Source: Sulfidibacterium sp964456625
GTDB taxonomy: Bacteria > Bacteroidota > Bacteroidia > Bacteroidales > F082
Direction of reading: 5' to 3'
Length of the DNA stretch: 47,050 nt
Assembly: GCA_964456625.1 (NCBI GenBank)
Contig: CAYWBO010000012.1
Coordinates: 1-47,050 of the forward strand
The position numbers and the translations under genes are program-made. The stretch's first letter is position 1; each line of letters opens with the position of its first letter. Shown piece by piece: positions 1 to 7,287 of the stretch. Under the pieces are notes generated by a model, which searched no databases, had not been told where the DNA came from, and saw only the letters and a list, made by a program, of their open reading frames with translations.

Positions 1-18
1 TAGGCCGTCGCCAACCTT
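1..18 (+). rRNA. rrf: 3' end of a probable 5S rRNA gene (partial)
   Basis: The first bases, TAGGCCGTCGCCAACC, resemble the conserved 3' end of bacterial 5S rRNA (the 'GAGTAGG..CGCCAACC' tail). A strong intrinsic terminator follows directly, as at the end of an rRNA operon. Only about 16 informative bases are in the window, so this is an inference from a short match. The rest of the gene would lie upstream. Confidence 0.55.
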
Positions 19-24
19 AATTAA

Positions 25-57
25 AGCTCTCTCGAGTTATCGAGAGGGCTTTTTTTG
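25..57 (+). terminator. Intrinsic terminator after the probable 5S rRNA gene
   Basis: An 11-bp stem (25-35 with 40-50, one G-T pair) closes a GTTA loop and is followed by T residues from 51. It ends plus-strand transcription entering from the left. It may also limit minus-strand transcription from the pyr operon, whose last gene ends at 85. Confidence 0.85.
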
Positions 58-84
58 TTTTTGACTTGAAAATGGGATTTAAAA

Positions 85-717
85 TCAGGTTTTGGATTTG
101 AAATAACAAGTATCGGCTCGGGTTTCCATCTCTACCAGACCCAGCACAATGAAATCAGAAAGAATGTTTTCAGCCTTGAATTTAGTAATCCCGGCTTTTT
201 CCTGAAATTGACGGAGTGTAATGGCTTGATTTTCTTTTAATAATCGTAACAAGGTATATTCTTCTTCCGTACCTACAAATTGTATGATTTTGTTGCTTTT
301 TTCTTTCTTCCAGACTTTCATCTGAACCCCGCTGGCCAGGATGTTTTCATCGGCTACCCGGATAAATACCTTAAAACTCCCTTTTTTATCTGGGGCTTTG
401 TAAGGTATATCTTCTCCTTTTGGAATGATGATCTCCAGAATTTTTATTCCGTTCACATCCCATTCTTTGGTATGAAAAGGTGCTTCCGGTTTGCAATAGC
501 GGCTGGCAGCCATCTCCACCATGTAATATTCTTCTTCTGAGGTAATACCGCGCAATATCCCGTTGTCTTTGACGCCGATCAGCAGAGAGCCCCCGTCTGT
601 ATTGGCAAAGGCTACCAGCGACCGGGCGATTTTGGGCGCATCTGAAATTTGAAATTTAAAATCCAGATGCAAACCCTCGCCTTCCTCAATACGTTGTTTG
701 AGCGGGTGATTTTTCAT
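85..717 (-). CDS. AlbA_2 (Schlafen-type DNA-binding/ATPase) domain protein
   Basis: 210 aa. Residues about 10-130 match the AlbA_2 pattern found in many bacterial regulators: an acidic start (EGEGLHLDFK), then ARSLVAFANTDGGSLLIGV. The last 70 residues (EEYTLLRLLKENQAITLRQF...) look like a winged-helix domain, which suggests a DNA-binding regulator. No membrane segment or signal peptide is visible. It is the last gene of a minus-strand run behind pyrB and pyrI, 54 bp after pyrI, with no clear terminator between, so cotranscription is possible. Whether it has anything to do with pyrimidine synthesis is unknown; the position may simply reflect read-through. Confidence 0.8.
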   Translation of the reverse strand: MKNHPLKQRIEEGEGLHLDFKFQISDAPKIARSLVAFANTDGGSLLIGVKDNGILRGITSEEEYYMVEMAASRYCKPEAPFHTKEWDVNGIKILEIIIPKGEDIPYKAPDKKGSFKVFIRVADENILASGVQMKVWKKEKSNKIIQFVGTEEEYTLLRLLKENQAITLRQFQEKAGITKFKAENILSDFIVLGLVEMETRADTCYFKSKT

Positions 718-771
718 TGAATTAATGCCGGACTCCCGGGTTTCGCCGGATTCGGTGCAAAATAGGAAATT

Positions 772-1239
772 TTAAATAAACCAGATGTCCTGCTGTGCCA
801 TGCTTTTTTCACAGTAATGACAAACCAGCTTCATTTTTCCATGATAATCCGTAACCATCTTGAATTTGGTTTCCACATTCTGATTGTTTGTGACACATTT
901 CGGGTTGACACATTTCACAATTTTTGTGATGATTTCCGGTGGAACGATTTTTCCTTTTTTTACAATTTCGTACTCTTTGATTTCGATGAGTGTAGCCTCA
1001 GGAGCAACGAGCGCAATTTTGTTTATTTCTGAAGGTTCGAAGAATGTTCCACTGATCTTGATGATGCCTTTTTTGCCCAATTTTTTGCTCTCAAGATTTG
1101 TCCCGAGATACACCTGATCCTTGGCGTGCTCCAGGTCCAGGATTTGAAAGACCCGGAACGTATTTTCTGACGGGATATGATCGATTACAGTGCCGCTGCG
1201 AATGGCAGATACCTTTAATTCTGTTCTTTTATTTGACAT
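772..1239 (-). CDS. pyrI: Aspartate carbamoyltransferase regulatory chain
   Basis: 155 aa, close to the usual PyrI length. This subunit binds the nucleotide effectors (CTP, ATP) that tune aspartate carbamoyltransferase. An N-terminal nucleotide-binding domain (about 1-100) is followed by a zinc domain with four cysteines, Cys110, Cys115, Cys140 and Cys143, in the C-x4-C...C-x2-C spacing of PyrI. It lies 52 bp downstream of pyrB on the same strand, and the two products form the catalytic/regulatory holoenzyme. Expression should follow pyrB and hence the attenuator at 2240-2299. Confidence 0.97.
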   Translation of the reverse strand: MSNKRTELKVSAIRSGTVIDHIPSENTFRVFQILDLEHAKDQVYLGTNLESKKLGKKGIIKISGTFFEPSEINKIALVAPEATLIEIKEYEIVKKGKIVPPEIITKIVKCVNPKCVTNNQNVETKFKMVTDYHGKMKLVCHYCEKSMAQQDIWFI

Positions 1240-1291
1240 GATGTGTTCTTTTTTAAATGTTGTTTTGGTAACTGAAAGTTTGTTTAATGCA

Positions 1292-2212
1292 CTACTCTTT
1301 CAAACCCAAAATGGCTGCAATCAAAGCCTGACGTACATAAACCCCGTTTTGAGCCTGCTGGAAATAGTATGCTTTCGGGTTGCTGTCCACATTTTCTTGG
1401 ATTTCGTTCACCCGCGGTAGCGGATGCAATACCCGTAGGTTGTCTTTTGACTTGTCCAGCATCTTGTTTTCAAGAACATAGGAGTTTTTCACCTGCTCGT
1501 ACTCCATGGGATCCGGGAAACGTTCGCCTTGGATACGGGTCATGTAGAGGATGTCTGCAAAAGGAATTACATCGGTAAGCTCCGTATACTGATAATATTC
1601 CAAACCGGCGTCTTTGATCCATTTTTTTACGGCACTGGGTAGCTTGAGAATTTCAGGCGATACCAAATGGAAAGTCGCGTTGAATTTGCTCAGTGCCTGT
1701 ACCAGTGAATGTACTGTACGCCCGTATTTTAAATCTCCTACCAGTGCGATCTGGATGTTTTCCAGCGTTCCCTGCGTTTTTCGGATGGAATATAAATCAA
1801 GAAGACACTGTGTCGGATGCTGGTTGGCACCATCACCGGCGTTGATGATCGGAACCGGTGAAACTTCGCTGGCAAATCTTGCACTGCCATCCAGGGGATT
1901 TCGCATGACAATCAGGTCGGAATAATTACTGACCGTCAGGATGGTGTCTTTTAACGATTCGCCTTTTCTGACGCTGGACGTGTCGGCACTTGCGAAGCCG
2001 ACGATCCTGCCGCCGAGATATTGAACGGCGCTTTCAAAGCTTAGCCTTGTGCGTGTAGAGGGTTCAAAAAACAAGGAAGCGATTACGTAATCCGACAGAA
2101 TCTTCTGCCTCGGATTTTTTTCAAATCCTTCGGCGATGTCCAGGACCTTGATGATCTCTTCTTTGCTGTAATCTGTAATGGAAACCAGACTTCGGTTTTT
2201 TAATTGGATCAT
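1292..2212 (-). CDS. pyrB: Aspartate carbamoyltransferase catalytic chain
   Basis: 306 aa. Catalyses carbamoyl phosphate + L-aspartate to N-carbamoyl-L-aspartate, the committed step of pyrimidine synthesis in the cytosol. The carbamoyl-phosphate loop FFEPSTRTRLSFE (residues 48-60, with STRTR at 52-56) is intact, as are HPTQCLLDLYS and the later HPLPRVNEI motif. The start at 2212 (MIQLKNRSL) fits the family. The preceding 28 bp contain no room for a promoter after a strong terminator hairpin, so any pyrB transcript must cross that terminator. A second frame, the candidate leader peptide, overlaps the first 92 bases of this gene. Confidence 0.98.
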   Translation of the reverse strand: MIQLKNRSLVSITDYSKEEIIKVLDIAEGFEKNPRQKILSDYVIASLFFEPSTRTRLSFESAVQYLGGRIVGFASADTSSVRKGESLKDTILTVSNYSDLIVMRNPLDGSARFASEVSPVPIINAGDGANQHPTQCLLDLYSIRKTQGTLENIQIALVGDLKYGRTVHSLVQALSKFNATFHLVSPEILKLPSAVKKWIKDAGLEYYQYTELTDVIPFADILYMTRIQGERFPDPMEYEQVKNSYVLENKMLDKSKDNLRVLHPLPRVNEIQENVDSNPKAYYFQQAQNGVYVRQALIAAILGLKE

Positions 2213-2288
2213 GATTTATGGAGTTTGTGAATTTTGGGCAAAAAAAAAGACGACTTCTGTCGTCTGGAAATACTGAAATTCTTTTCAT
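2121..2288 (-). CDS. Candidate pyrBI leader peptide (55 codons, overlaps pyrB)
   Basis: An ATG at 2288 opens a 55-codon frame starting MKRISVFPDDRSRLFF. It is translated straight through the terminator hairpin and its U tract (CTT TTT TTT, read L-F-F). It ends at TGA 2123-2121, 92 bases inside pyrB in a different frame. The arrangement resembles the E. coli pyrBI leader, where a ribosome closely following RNA polymerase at low UTP prevents the terminator from forming. No Shine-Dalgarno sequence is seen, which is normal in Bacteroidota. About 30 of the codons lie inside pyrB and are constrained by it; the free part is only about 25 codons and could be open by chance. Confidence 0.45.
   Translation of the reverse strand: MKRISVFPDDRSRLFFCPKFTNSINHDPIKKPKSGFHYRLQQRRDHQGPGHRRRI
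2240..2265 (-). terminator. Intrinsic terminator in the pyrB leader (attenuator)
   Basis: Read on the minus strand, AGACGAC-AGAA-GTCGTCT forms a perfect 7-bp stem with a 4-base loop (2265-2248), followed by a run of T down to 2240. It ends only 28 bp before the pyrB start codon. The only promoter-like box is upstream of it (2364-2371), so it sits within the pyrB transcript. That position argues for attenuation of pyrBI and not simply termination of the upstream GNAT operon. Confidence 0.85.
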
Positions 2289-2299
2289 TGTGAAAAGAA
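2279..2299 (-). promoter_or_regulatory. Second leader hairpin enclosing the leader start codon
   Basis: A perfect 9-bp inverted repeat, TTCTTTTCA (2279-2287) and TGAAAAGAA (2291-2299) with a 3-base loop. On the minus strand the candidate leader ATG (2288-2286) falls at the loop and the start of the 3' arm. It lies 13 bp before the attenuator stem. It could be a polymerase pause hairpin or could control leader translation; both are inference. Confidence 0.5.
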
Positions 2300-2363
2300 A
2301 CTTGCCTCGAAATGAAGAATTTTTTCTCCGCTAACATGAATAAAAATTTCAGCTGTCGGGATG

Positions 2364-2371
2364 CAAATATA
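2364..2371 (-). promoter_or_regulatory. Candidate -7 promoter box for pyrBI
   Basis: TATATTTG on the minus strand fits the Bacteroidota TAnnTTTG box. Transcription would start near 2357, giving a leader of about 145 nt that includes the 2279-2299 hairpin, the leader frame and the attenuator. No TTG element is seen at the expected upstream distance. Confidence 0.5.
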
Positions 2372-2458
2372 AGAGATATTTACGGGTATTTTTTGTTTTT
2401 GAAATTATTTTTAGACAATGATTTCAACAAAACAGTCGCTACGAAGTTTCGCAGAATG

Positions 2459-2932
2459 CTATAACCTCTTGGCCAAAACATGTTGCGGCCCCTTTCTTCC
2501 ATCTACAATCATGCCGTCATCAATAAAACCAGATTTCATATAGACAGTATAGGCTCCTTCATTCCTGAAATTCACTGCCAAAACCAGCTCATGGATCCCA
2601 TCAAAATGATCTTTAACGTATTGCGATGCGAGATTCATGGCTTCTTTCCCGATTCCTCTACCCTGATATTCCGGATTGATAGAAAGAGAACGGACCAAAA
2701 CGGAATTTGGATTCTCCGTTAACCTGTATTTATCGTCGCCGGTATCTAAAATAAAAAAACCAACGGGTTGGTCATGATACAGAATGGTTATCAGCGTCTT
2801 TTGAGGGTCTTCCAGGTCTCTTCTCGTATTCAAACAGTAATCTACACTGGCCGTATAATTGGACTGTTTTTCGTCCAACTGATAAGAAAGCGCTTCAAAA
2901 AACCGGTGCTCGTATTTTTCCAGTCTGACCAT
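2459..2932 (-). CDS. GNAT-family N-acetyltransferase
   Basis: 157 aa single-domain acetyltransferase. The acetyl-CoA pyrophosphate-binding motif A is clear (VRSLSINPEYQGRGIGKEAM, with QGRGIG near residues 90-95), followed by LVLAVNFRNEGAYTVYMKSGF, the usual motif B region of the fold. The substrate (amine, amino acid or protein N-terminus) cannot be predicted. It starts 18 bp after the outer-membrane protein gene at 2951, so it is probably the third gene of a Dabb-OMP-GNAT operon. That linkage does not suggest a function. Confidence 0.9.
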   Translation of the reverse strand: MVRLEKYEHRFFEALSYQLDEKQSNYTASVDYCLNTRRDLEDPQKTLITILYHDQPVGFFILDTGDDKYRLTENPNSVLVRSLSINPEYQGRGIGKEAMNLASQYVKDHFDGIHELVLAVNFRNEGAYTVYMKSGFIDDGMIVDGRKGPQHVLAKRL

Positions 2933-2950
2933 AAACCGGGATTTTAGGGA

Positions 2951-4093
2951 TTAATGGTTTCTGTATTTTGCCAGAAAGAAATCCTGATTGATCAGCATAT
3001 AAAATGCATAGGAGTAATCCAGGTTATGGTGATGAAGGTCGTAATAGGTCGAAAGCCTGACTTCCAGGTTCAAATATTTGCCAATGGTTTTGCTGTACCA
3101 CAGTCTGGAAACCCACAGTTTCCGGATGGCATCCGTATAATTCGGATACAGTTCCGAAACCGACTGAAAAAGGTATTCTCCTTCCGGAGCGATGAATTTG
3201 TTGCCATACCAATACGCCGTCATCAGGTTGAAATGATGATAGCGGTACTGTACTTTGGGATAAAGGCCAAATCCGGTGGTGAAAGGCTGGTATCCGGGAT
3301 CGCCCGGATTCGGGAGATTTAATGCGTGATAAAAGGCTACCAGGGGCTGGAATTGCAGATCGGAGAACGGATTCAACTTTAATTTGAATTTCAGACCGGT
3401 AAGACCGTTAAACAAAGTAGCTACATAATGTGGTCCCGGTTCCAGCTGTCCCCCCCGGTGGGAAAACAGAAATTGTACCGGCACCTCCACACTGAGATCA
3501 TGATGGGATAGCAAATGGATTTCTGTGTTATTGCCTACAACAAGTCTTTCGGGTGCCGTATCGCCGGGCAGAATAAAATGCACCCAGTGAAGCCATAAAT
3601 CCGATTTGATATTTTTGGTATTCAGCAGAAACTGCATCCCGTACTCAACATGGTTGGTATAAAAGCGATCGTAGCGAAACAAGGGTTGCTCCAGGTTGTG
3701 ATTCAAGGTCCCGAAAATGTTCCCGAAGACAATTTCCAGCGATTTGGCTGCCTGATATTGTATGGAAAAGATGGGAATAACCTGATCAAAGTGGTCGAGC
3801 CCGGAATACTTAAGGGCAAATACACCTGCGTTTACCCTTAAATTGGGCATGAAATAATACTCCAATGTCGGCTGCACATAAAAGCCAATACCCGTCAGTC
3901 CGTAGGCGAAAGAGTCAAAGTACTCGTTGTTCTGAAAAAATGAGGCGCCTTCGAACCGAAGATTCAGATGATGGCTGCAAGTGTCGCATACTGGTGAATA
4001 GGTACTAAAAACACGGTTCTGCGCCAGCAAAACTGATCCCGAAAGCATGAGAAATATGCCGATAAAAGCAATGCGTTTAATGTTGAATATCAA
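2951..4093 (-). CDS. Exported protein, probable outer-membrane beta-barrel
   Basis: 380 aa, with a signal peptide (MIFNIKRIAFIGIFLMLSGS, cleavage probably after LLAQ near residue 25). The rest is rich in aromatic residues and alternating polar/hydrophobic stretches such as YYFMPNLRVNAGVFALKYSG and YRYHHFNLMTAYWYGNKF, a pattern typical of outer-membrane beta strands. It ends in a strand with terminal aromatics (FYMLINQDFFLAKYRNH). No named family was recognised. The gene starts 13 bp after the Dabb gene and is followed 18 bp later by the GNAT gene. A porin or barrel-type scaffold is the best guess. Confidence 0.7.
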   Translation of the reverse strand: MIFNIKRIAFIGIFLMLSGSVLLAQNRVFSTYSPVCDTCSHHLNLRFEGASFFQNNEYFDSFAYGLTGIGFYVQPTLEYYFMPNLRVNAGVFALKYSGLDHFDQVIPIFSIQYQAAKSLEIVFGNIFGTLNHNLEQPLFRYDRFYTNHVEYGMQFLLNTKNIKSDLWLHWVHFILPGDTAPERLVVGNNTEIHLLSHHDLSVEVPVQFLFSHRGGQLEPGPHYVATLFNGLTGLKFKLKLNPFSDLQFQPLVAFYHALNLPNPGDPGYQPFTTGFGLYPKVQYRYHHFNLMTAYWYGNKFIAPEGEYLFQSVSELYPNYTDAIRKLWVSRLWYSKTIGKYLNLEVRLSTYYDLHHHNLDYSYAFYMLINQDFFLAKYRNH

Positions 4094-4106
4094 TGCTTTA
4101 TGTGTT

Positions 4107-4508
4107 CTATTTGTATAAGCGATAAGTGTAGGTAACGATGCTTTTGGCCATGGGGATCAGCTTCCCCAGAAACTCGTTCCTCAATGGATTCTGCTGGAAA
4201 ACTTCATAGTACATATCGCTTTTGAATTTGAAGGTCAGGCAGAAATCATAGGTATTTGTACCGTCATCACCTGTTACTTCCAATGGTTGACCCCAATCCA
4301 GTTTTTGTACAGTTTTTGATTTTTCTTTCAATGTCCTTGCAAGTTCATCCAGGGCGGTTATATCTTTAGCAGTTACACTGGCTTTAAATTTCACTAAAAT
4401 GACCTGACGGATTTCGTTGGAAGGCTTGATCGCCTTTTCGGTTTTTTTTGCAAGAAGAATTCCTGATGTCGAAAGCAAAAATAAAGACATCAACAAAATT
4501 TTTTTCAT
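4107..4508 (-). CDS. Dabb (stress-responsive alpha/beta barrel) domain protein, exported
   Basis: 133 aa. A short signal peptide (MKKILLMSLFLLSTSGILLA) precedes a Dabb domain: RQVILVKFKASVTAKDITAL at the start, then DWGQPLE, then TYDFCLTFKFKS and Y..NPLRNEFLGKLIPMAKSI. The order matches the ferredoxin-like Dabb fold, a family of varied and often unknown role. Cytoplasmic Dabb proteins are more usual, so the signal peptide is of interest. It is the first gene of a three-gene minus-strand operon, with a -7 box at 4543-4550. Confidence 0.8.
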   Translation of the reverse strand: MKKILLMSLFLLSTSGILLAKKTEKAIKPSNEIRQVILVKFKASVTAKDITALDELARTLKEKSKTVQKLDWGQPLEVTGDDGTNTYDFCLTFKFKSDMYYEVFQQNPLRNEFLGKLIPMAKSIVTYTYRLYK

Positions 4509-4542
4509 GGGATATCTGTATTAAGTAGGTGAAATTACTTCA

Positions 4543-4550
4543 CAAATGTA
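4543..4550 (-). promoter_or_regulatory. Candidate -7 box for the Dabb-OMP-GNAT operon
   Basis: TACATTTG on the minus strand, 35 bp before the Dabb start codon. No good upstream TTG was found. Confidence 0.45.
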
Positions 4551-4604
4551 AACAAATATGAATCTCCGTTTAAAGTGAATCCTCATTTTGTTGATGCGAA
4601 TTCG

Positions 4605-4612
4605 TATTTTTG
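4605..4612 (+). promoter_or_regulatory. Candidate -7 box for the S41 peptidase gene
   Basis: TATTTTTG on the plus strand gives a start near 4619 and a leader of about 100 nt before the ATG at 4721. It is divergent from the 4543-4550 box. A TTG lies upstream (4591-4593), but closer than the usual 19-21 bp spacing. Confidence 0.35.
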
Positions 4613-4720
4613 TAGTACTGTTTCGAAACTATTTTTAAAAGACTCTGCGACCCTGTGTCTTGTAGCTTTAGAAAGAGACAGCTTAAATTTTTCAATCTCT
4701 AATCTGATTATTAAAATCTC

Positions 4721-6337
4721 ATGAAAATAAAGATATCTTCAGTGTTGGCCATAATAATGGCCCTGTTAATGATTTCCGTGAATCTGAGTGCTCAGAGCCA
4801 TGAGGAAAGGATGAATCCCAACACAACGACCAGTAAAATTTCAACGTTTTTATATTTATTGAACAAATATTATGTGGATACGCTTAACGTGCCAAAAATT
4901 GTCGATAAGGCGATCGTTTCCTCACTCAGGGATTTAGATCCCCATTCAGTATATATCCCTGCAAAGGATGTAAAAGAAGCTGAAGAATCCCTGAAGGGGA
5001 GTTTTGAAGGAATTGGTATCACCTTTCAGATCTTTAAAGATACAATCCTAGTGATCGCCCCGGTTCAGGGTGGCCCCTCCGATAAAGTAGGTATTATGGC
5101 AGGAGATAAAATCGTTACTATTAATGGCCAAAGTGCTGTCGGACCCAAGATTACCAACAATTGGGTGATGGAGCATCTTCGAGGAAAAAAAGGTACTAAA
5201 GTAAATGTGGGCGTCTATCGATACGGCGTGGGCCATATCCTGAATTTTACGATTATCCGCGATAAAATCCCGCTGAACAGCCTGGAGGCCTCTTTTATGT
5301 TGAACAAACACACAGGTTACATACGCCTGGGACGTTTTGCGGAAACTTCAAAAAGGGAATTTGACAAGGCATTTGACAGCCTGAAAAAGCAGGGGCTTAA
5401 AAATATGATCTTTGACCTGAGGGGAAATCCTGGCGGCTATCTTGAAACAGCGCAGGAGATTGCAAGCGAGTTTTTAGATTCCGGTAAGCTTATTGTTTAT
5501 ACAAAAGGAATTCACAGTTCACGTCAGGAATTATACTCAAGTGGGAAAGGCGATTTCAGAAAAGGAAAATTGATCATCCTGATTGATGAAGGAACGGCTT
5601 CCGCCAGCGAAATTGTTACGGGTGCGCTGCAATATTGGGACCGGGCTCTGATCGTGGGCAGGCTTTCTTTCGGGAAAGGGTTGGTGCAACGGCCGTTTTT
5701 CCTTCCGGATGGTTCGCTTATCAGGCTGACCATCGCACGTTATTATACTCCTTCCGGAAGATGGATTCAAAGACCGTATAATAATGGAATCACAGCCTAT
5801 TATAATGACTGGCAAACGCGGATGAAACACGGCGAGTTGTTTCATGCCGACAGCATTCATTTTCCGGATTCTCTGAAATTCCGTACCCGAAACGGGCGTA
5901 TCGTTTACGGCGGGGGAGGCATCATGCCCGACGTCTTTATCCCTTTTGATTCAACCAGATACGATGGTTTATATACGGCGCTTATAATAAAAGGAATTTT
6001 CAACAACTATGTCAATGAATATTTGAACAGTAACCGCCAAAAACTACAGAAAAAATATCCGCTCTTTAAGCTTTTCCGGAGTAGGTTCTCCATCTCTAAA
6101 GCGATGTTCAGTAATTTCCTGAACGAAGCCAAAAAGGCGAAAATTGAGATCAATCCCAAGGAACTGGATCCCAATATAAATTTCATCAAGCTGCAAATCA
6201 AGGCGCTTATCGCGCGCGATTTGTACAACGACAATGCGTATTTCGAATTGATCTTACCTTCGGATGCTGCCATTGAAAAGTCTCTGGAATTGATGAACAG
6301 CGACAAGGCCTTCGATAAATTAAAAATTCACTATTAG
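4721..6337 (+). CDS. S41-family C-terminal processing peptidase (CtpA/Prc type)
   Basis: 538 aa, exported (signal peptide about 1-25, ending NLSAQ). A helical region is followed by a PDZ domain (about 95-175, GSFEGIGITFQ and IMAGDKIVTINGQ) and the S41 catalytic domain (about 195-350). Catalytic Ser296 lies in GTASASE and catalytic Lys319 in SFGKG, the Ser/Lys dyad of the family. A C-terminal helical tail of about 150 residues follows. Such periplasmic enzymes cut C-terminal ends of envelope proteins. The length matches Bacteroidota tail-specific proteases. It is monocistronic, with a strong terminator at 6383-6414. Confidence 0.96.
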   Translation: MKIKISSVLAIIMALLMISVNLSAQSHEERMNPNTTTSKISTFLYLLNKYYVDTLNVPKIVDKAIVSSLRDLDPHSVYIPAKDVKEAEESLKGSFEGIGITFQIFKDTILVIAPVQGGPSDKVGIMAGDKIVTINGQSAVGPKITNNWVMEHLRGKKGTKVNVGVYRYGVGHILNFTIIRDKIPLNSLEASFMLNKHTGYIRLGRFAETSKREFDKAFDSLKKQGLKNMIFDLRGNPGGYLETAQEIASEFLDSGKLIVYTKGIHSSRQELYSSGKGDFRKGKLIILIDEGTASASEIVTGALQYWDRALIVGRLSFGKGLVQRPFFLPDGSLIRLTIARYYTPSGRWIQRPYNNGITAYYNDWQTRMKHGELFHADSIHFPDSLKFRTRNGRIVYGGGGIMPDVFIPFDSTRYDGLYTALIIKGIFNNYVNEYLNSNRQKLQKKYPLFKLFRSRFSISKAMFSNFLNEAKKAKIEINPKELDPNINFIKLQIKALIARDLYNDNAYFELILPSDAAIEKSLELMNSDKAFDKLKIHY

Positions 6338-6382
6338 TCTTTTTTTAGAAAAACTGCCACAGTTTTCAGACGGTTCACAGAG

Positions 6383-6422
6383 TATAGGCGATGCTGATCA
6401 AAGCGTCGCCTATAACGTTTTT
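6383..6422 (+). terminator. Intrinsic terminator after the S41 peptidase gene
   Basis: A 12-bp stem with one G-T pair (TATAGGCGATGC at 6383-6394 and GCGTCGCCTATA at 6403-6414) with an 8-base loop, followed by T residues after ACG. It separates the peptidase gene from the galactose locus. Confidence 0.85.
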
Positions 6423-6439
6423 TGTTATCAACAGGTGTT

Positions 6440-6460
6440 AAAAAGTATTTTGTACTTTTT
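6440..6460 (+). promoter_or_regulatory. Palindromic operator candidate 1 for the NUDIX regulator
   Basis: AAAAAGTA-TTTTG-TACTTTTT, a perfect 8-bp inverted repeat with a 5-bp spacer. Together with the near-identical palindrome at 6473-6491 it brackets the region just upstream of the regulator gene. AT-rich paired palindromes of this kind are typical operators of NrtR-type regulators. That this regulator binds here is inference. Confidence 0.55.
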
Positions 6461-6472
6461 CCTTTTATTTTT

Positions 6473-6492
6473 AAAAGTAATTCTTACTTTTG
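6473..6492 (+). promoter_or_regulatory. Operator candidate 2 overlapping the regulator's -7 box
   Basis: AAAAGTAA-TTC-TTACTTTT (6473-6491) is a perfect 8-bp inverted repeat with a 3-bp spacer. Its right arm contains TACTTTTG (6485-6492), a TAnnTTTG -7 box, so a bound protein would block the promoter. Transcription would start near 6499, only about 8 nt before the ATG at 6507. Confidence 0.6.
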
Positions 6493-6506
6493 TTTAAAAA
6501 TGTACC

Positions 6507-7190
6507 ATGCGCACACCTTACGAACTTCAGGAAAGACATCTGGTATCCATTGATAATGTGGTTTTTGGTTATGAAAATGGGGAACTGAAGCTGCTGCTTT
6601 TCCGCAGGAGTATCGAACCTGCAAAAGGGGATTGGTCGCTTGTAGGTGGATGGGTAAATCCCGATGAATCGGGAGAAGATGCTGCTTATCGTGTGCTGAC
6701 GAATATCACAGGGTTGCAGGATATCTTTATGGAACAGGTTTCCGTTTTTTCCAAACCCGACCGTGATCCGGGTGGCCGCGTGATCAGTCTTGTGTTTTAT
6801 GCGCTGATCGATATTCAGGCACACAATCATCAATTGGTGAATAAATACGGAGCCCGGTGGTGGCCCGTGAACCAGTTACCCGATTTGATTTTCGACCACA
6901 ACGAAATGGTGCAGCAGGCCCTGGAAAAGCTGAGATTGAAAGCCAGTCGTGATTTGGTAGGACGCGACCTGTTACCGGAGGAGTTCACCCTAACCCAGTT
7001 ACGGCAATTGTACAATTCCATTTTTATGAAAGAGTTTGATCCTGGTAATTTCAGGAAGAAAATCCTATCGCTGGATGCCATGGTACGCCTGGATAAAAAG
7101 CTCAGTTCAGAATCAAAGAAGGGCGCTTATTATTACCGCTTTAAGGATACGAAAGAGTGTGATTTTACCGACAGGATCATCAATATATAA
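6507..7190 (+). CDS. NUDIX-domain transcriptional regulator (NrtR/AraR-like)
   Basis: 227 aa. A NUDIX fold (about 10-140) is followed by a winged-helix domain (about 150-220, LLPEEFTLTQLRQLYNSIF...). The NUDIX box is degenerate: after GGWVNPDESGEDAAYRVLT the REUxEExG core is lost, so it should bind a ligand and not hydrolyse one, as in NrtR-type repressors and the Bacteroides arabinose regulator AraR. It stands directly before galK, a sugar symporter and galM, which suggests a galactose-linked effector. The two palindromes at its own promoter point to autoregulation. The effector and exact regulon are inferred from position only. Confidence 0.85.
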   Translation: MRTPYELQERHLVSIDNVVFGYENGELKLLLFRRSIEPAKGDWSLVGGWVNPDESGEDAAYRVLTNITGLQDIFMEQVSVFSKPDRDPGGRVISLVFYALIDIQAHNHQLVNKYGARWWPVNQLPDLIFDHNEMVQQALEKLRLKASRDLVGRDLLPEEFTLTQLRQLYNSIFMKEFDPGNFRKKILSLDAMVRLDKKLSSESKKGAYYYRFKDTKECDFTDRIINI

Positions 7191-7287
7191 TTCGGCTTAT
7201 CATAATAAAAACAAGAAATAATACGTCAATAGATTTAAGTGAAGACACCATAAAACCGATAATAATTAATGCCGAGGCCCCGGGAAT

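Noticed and set aside
6507..7190. Active NUDIX hydrolase next to galK
   Set aside because: The NUDIX box lacks the REUxEE core and the C-terminal half is a winged helix, so it is a regulator.
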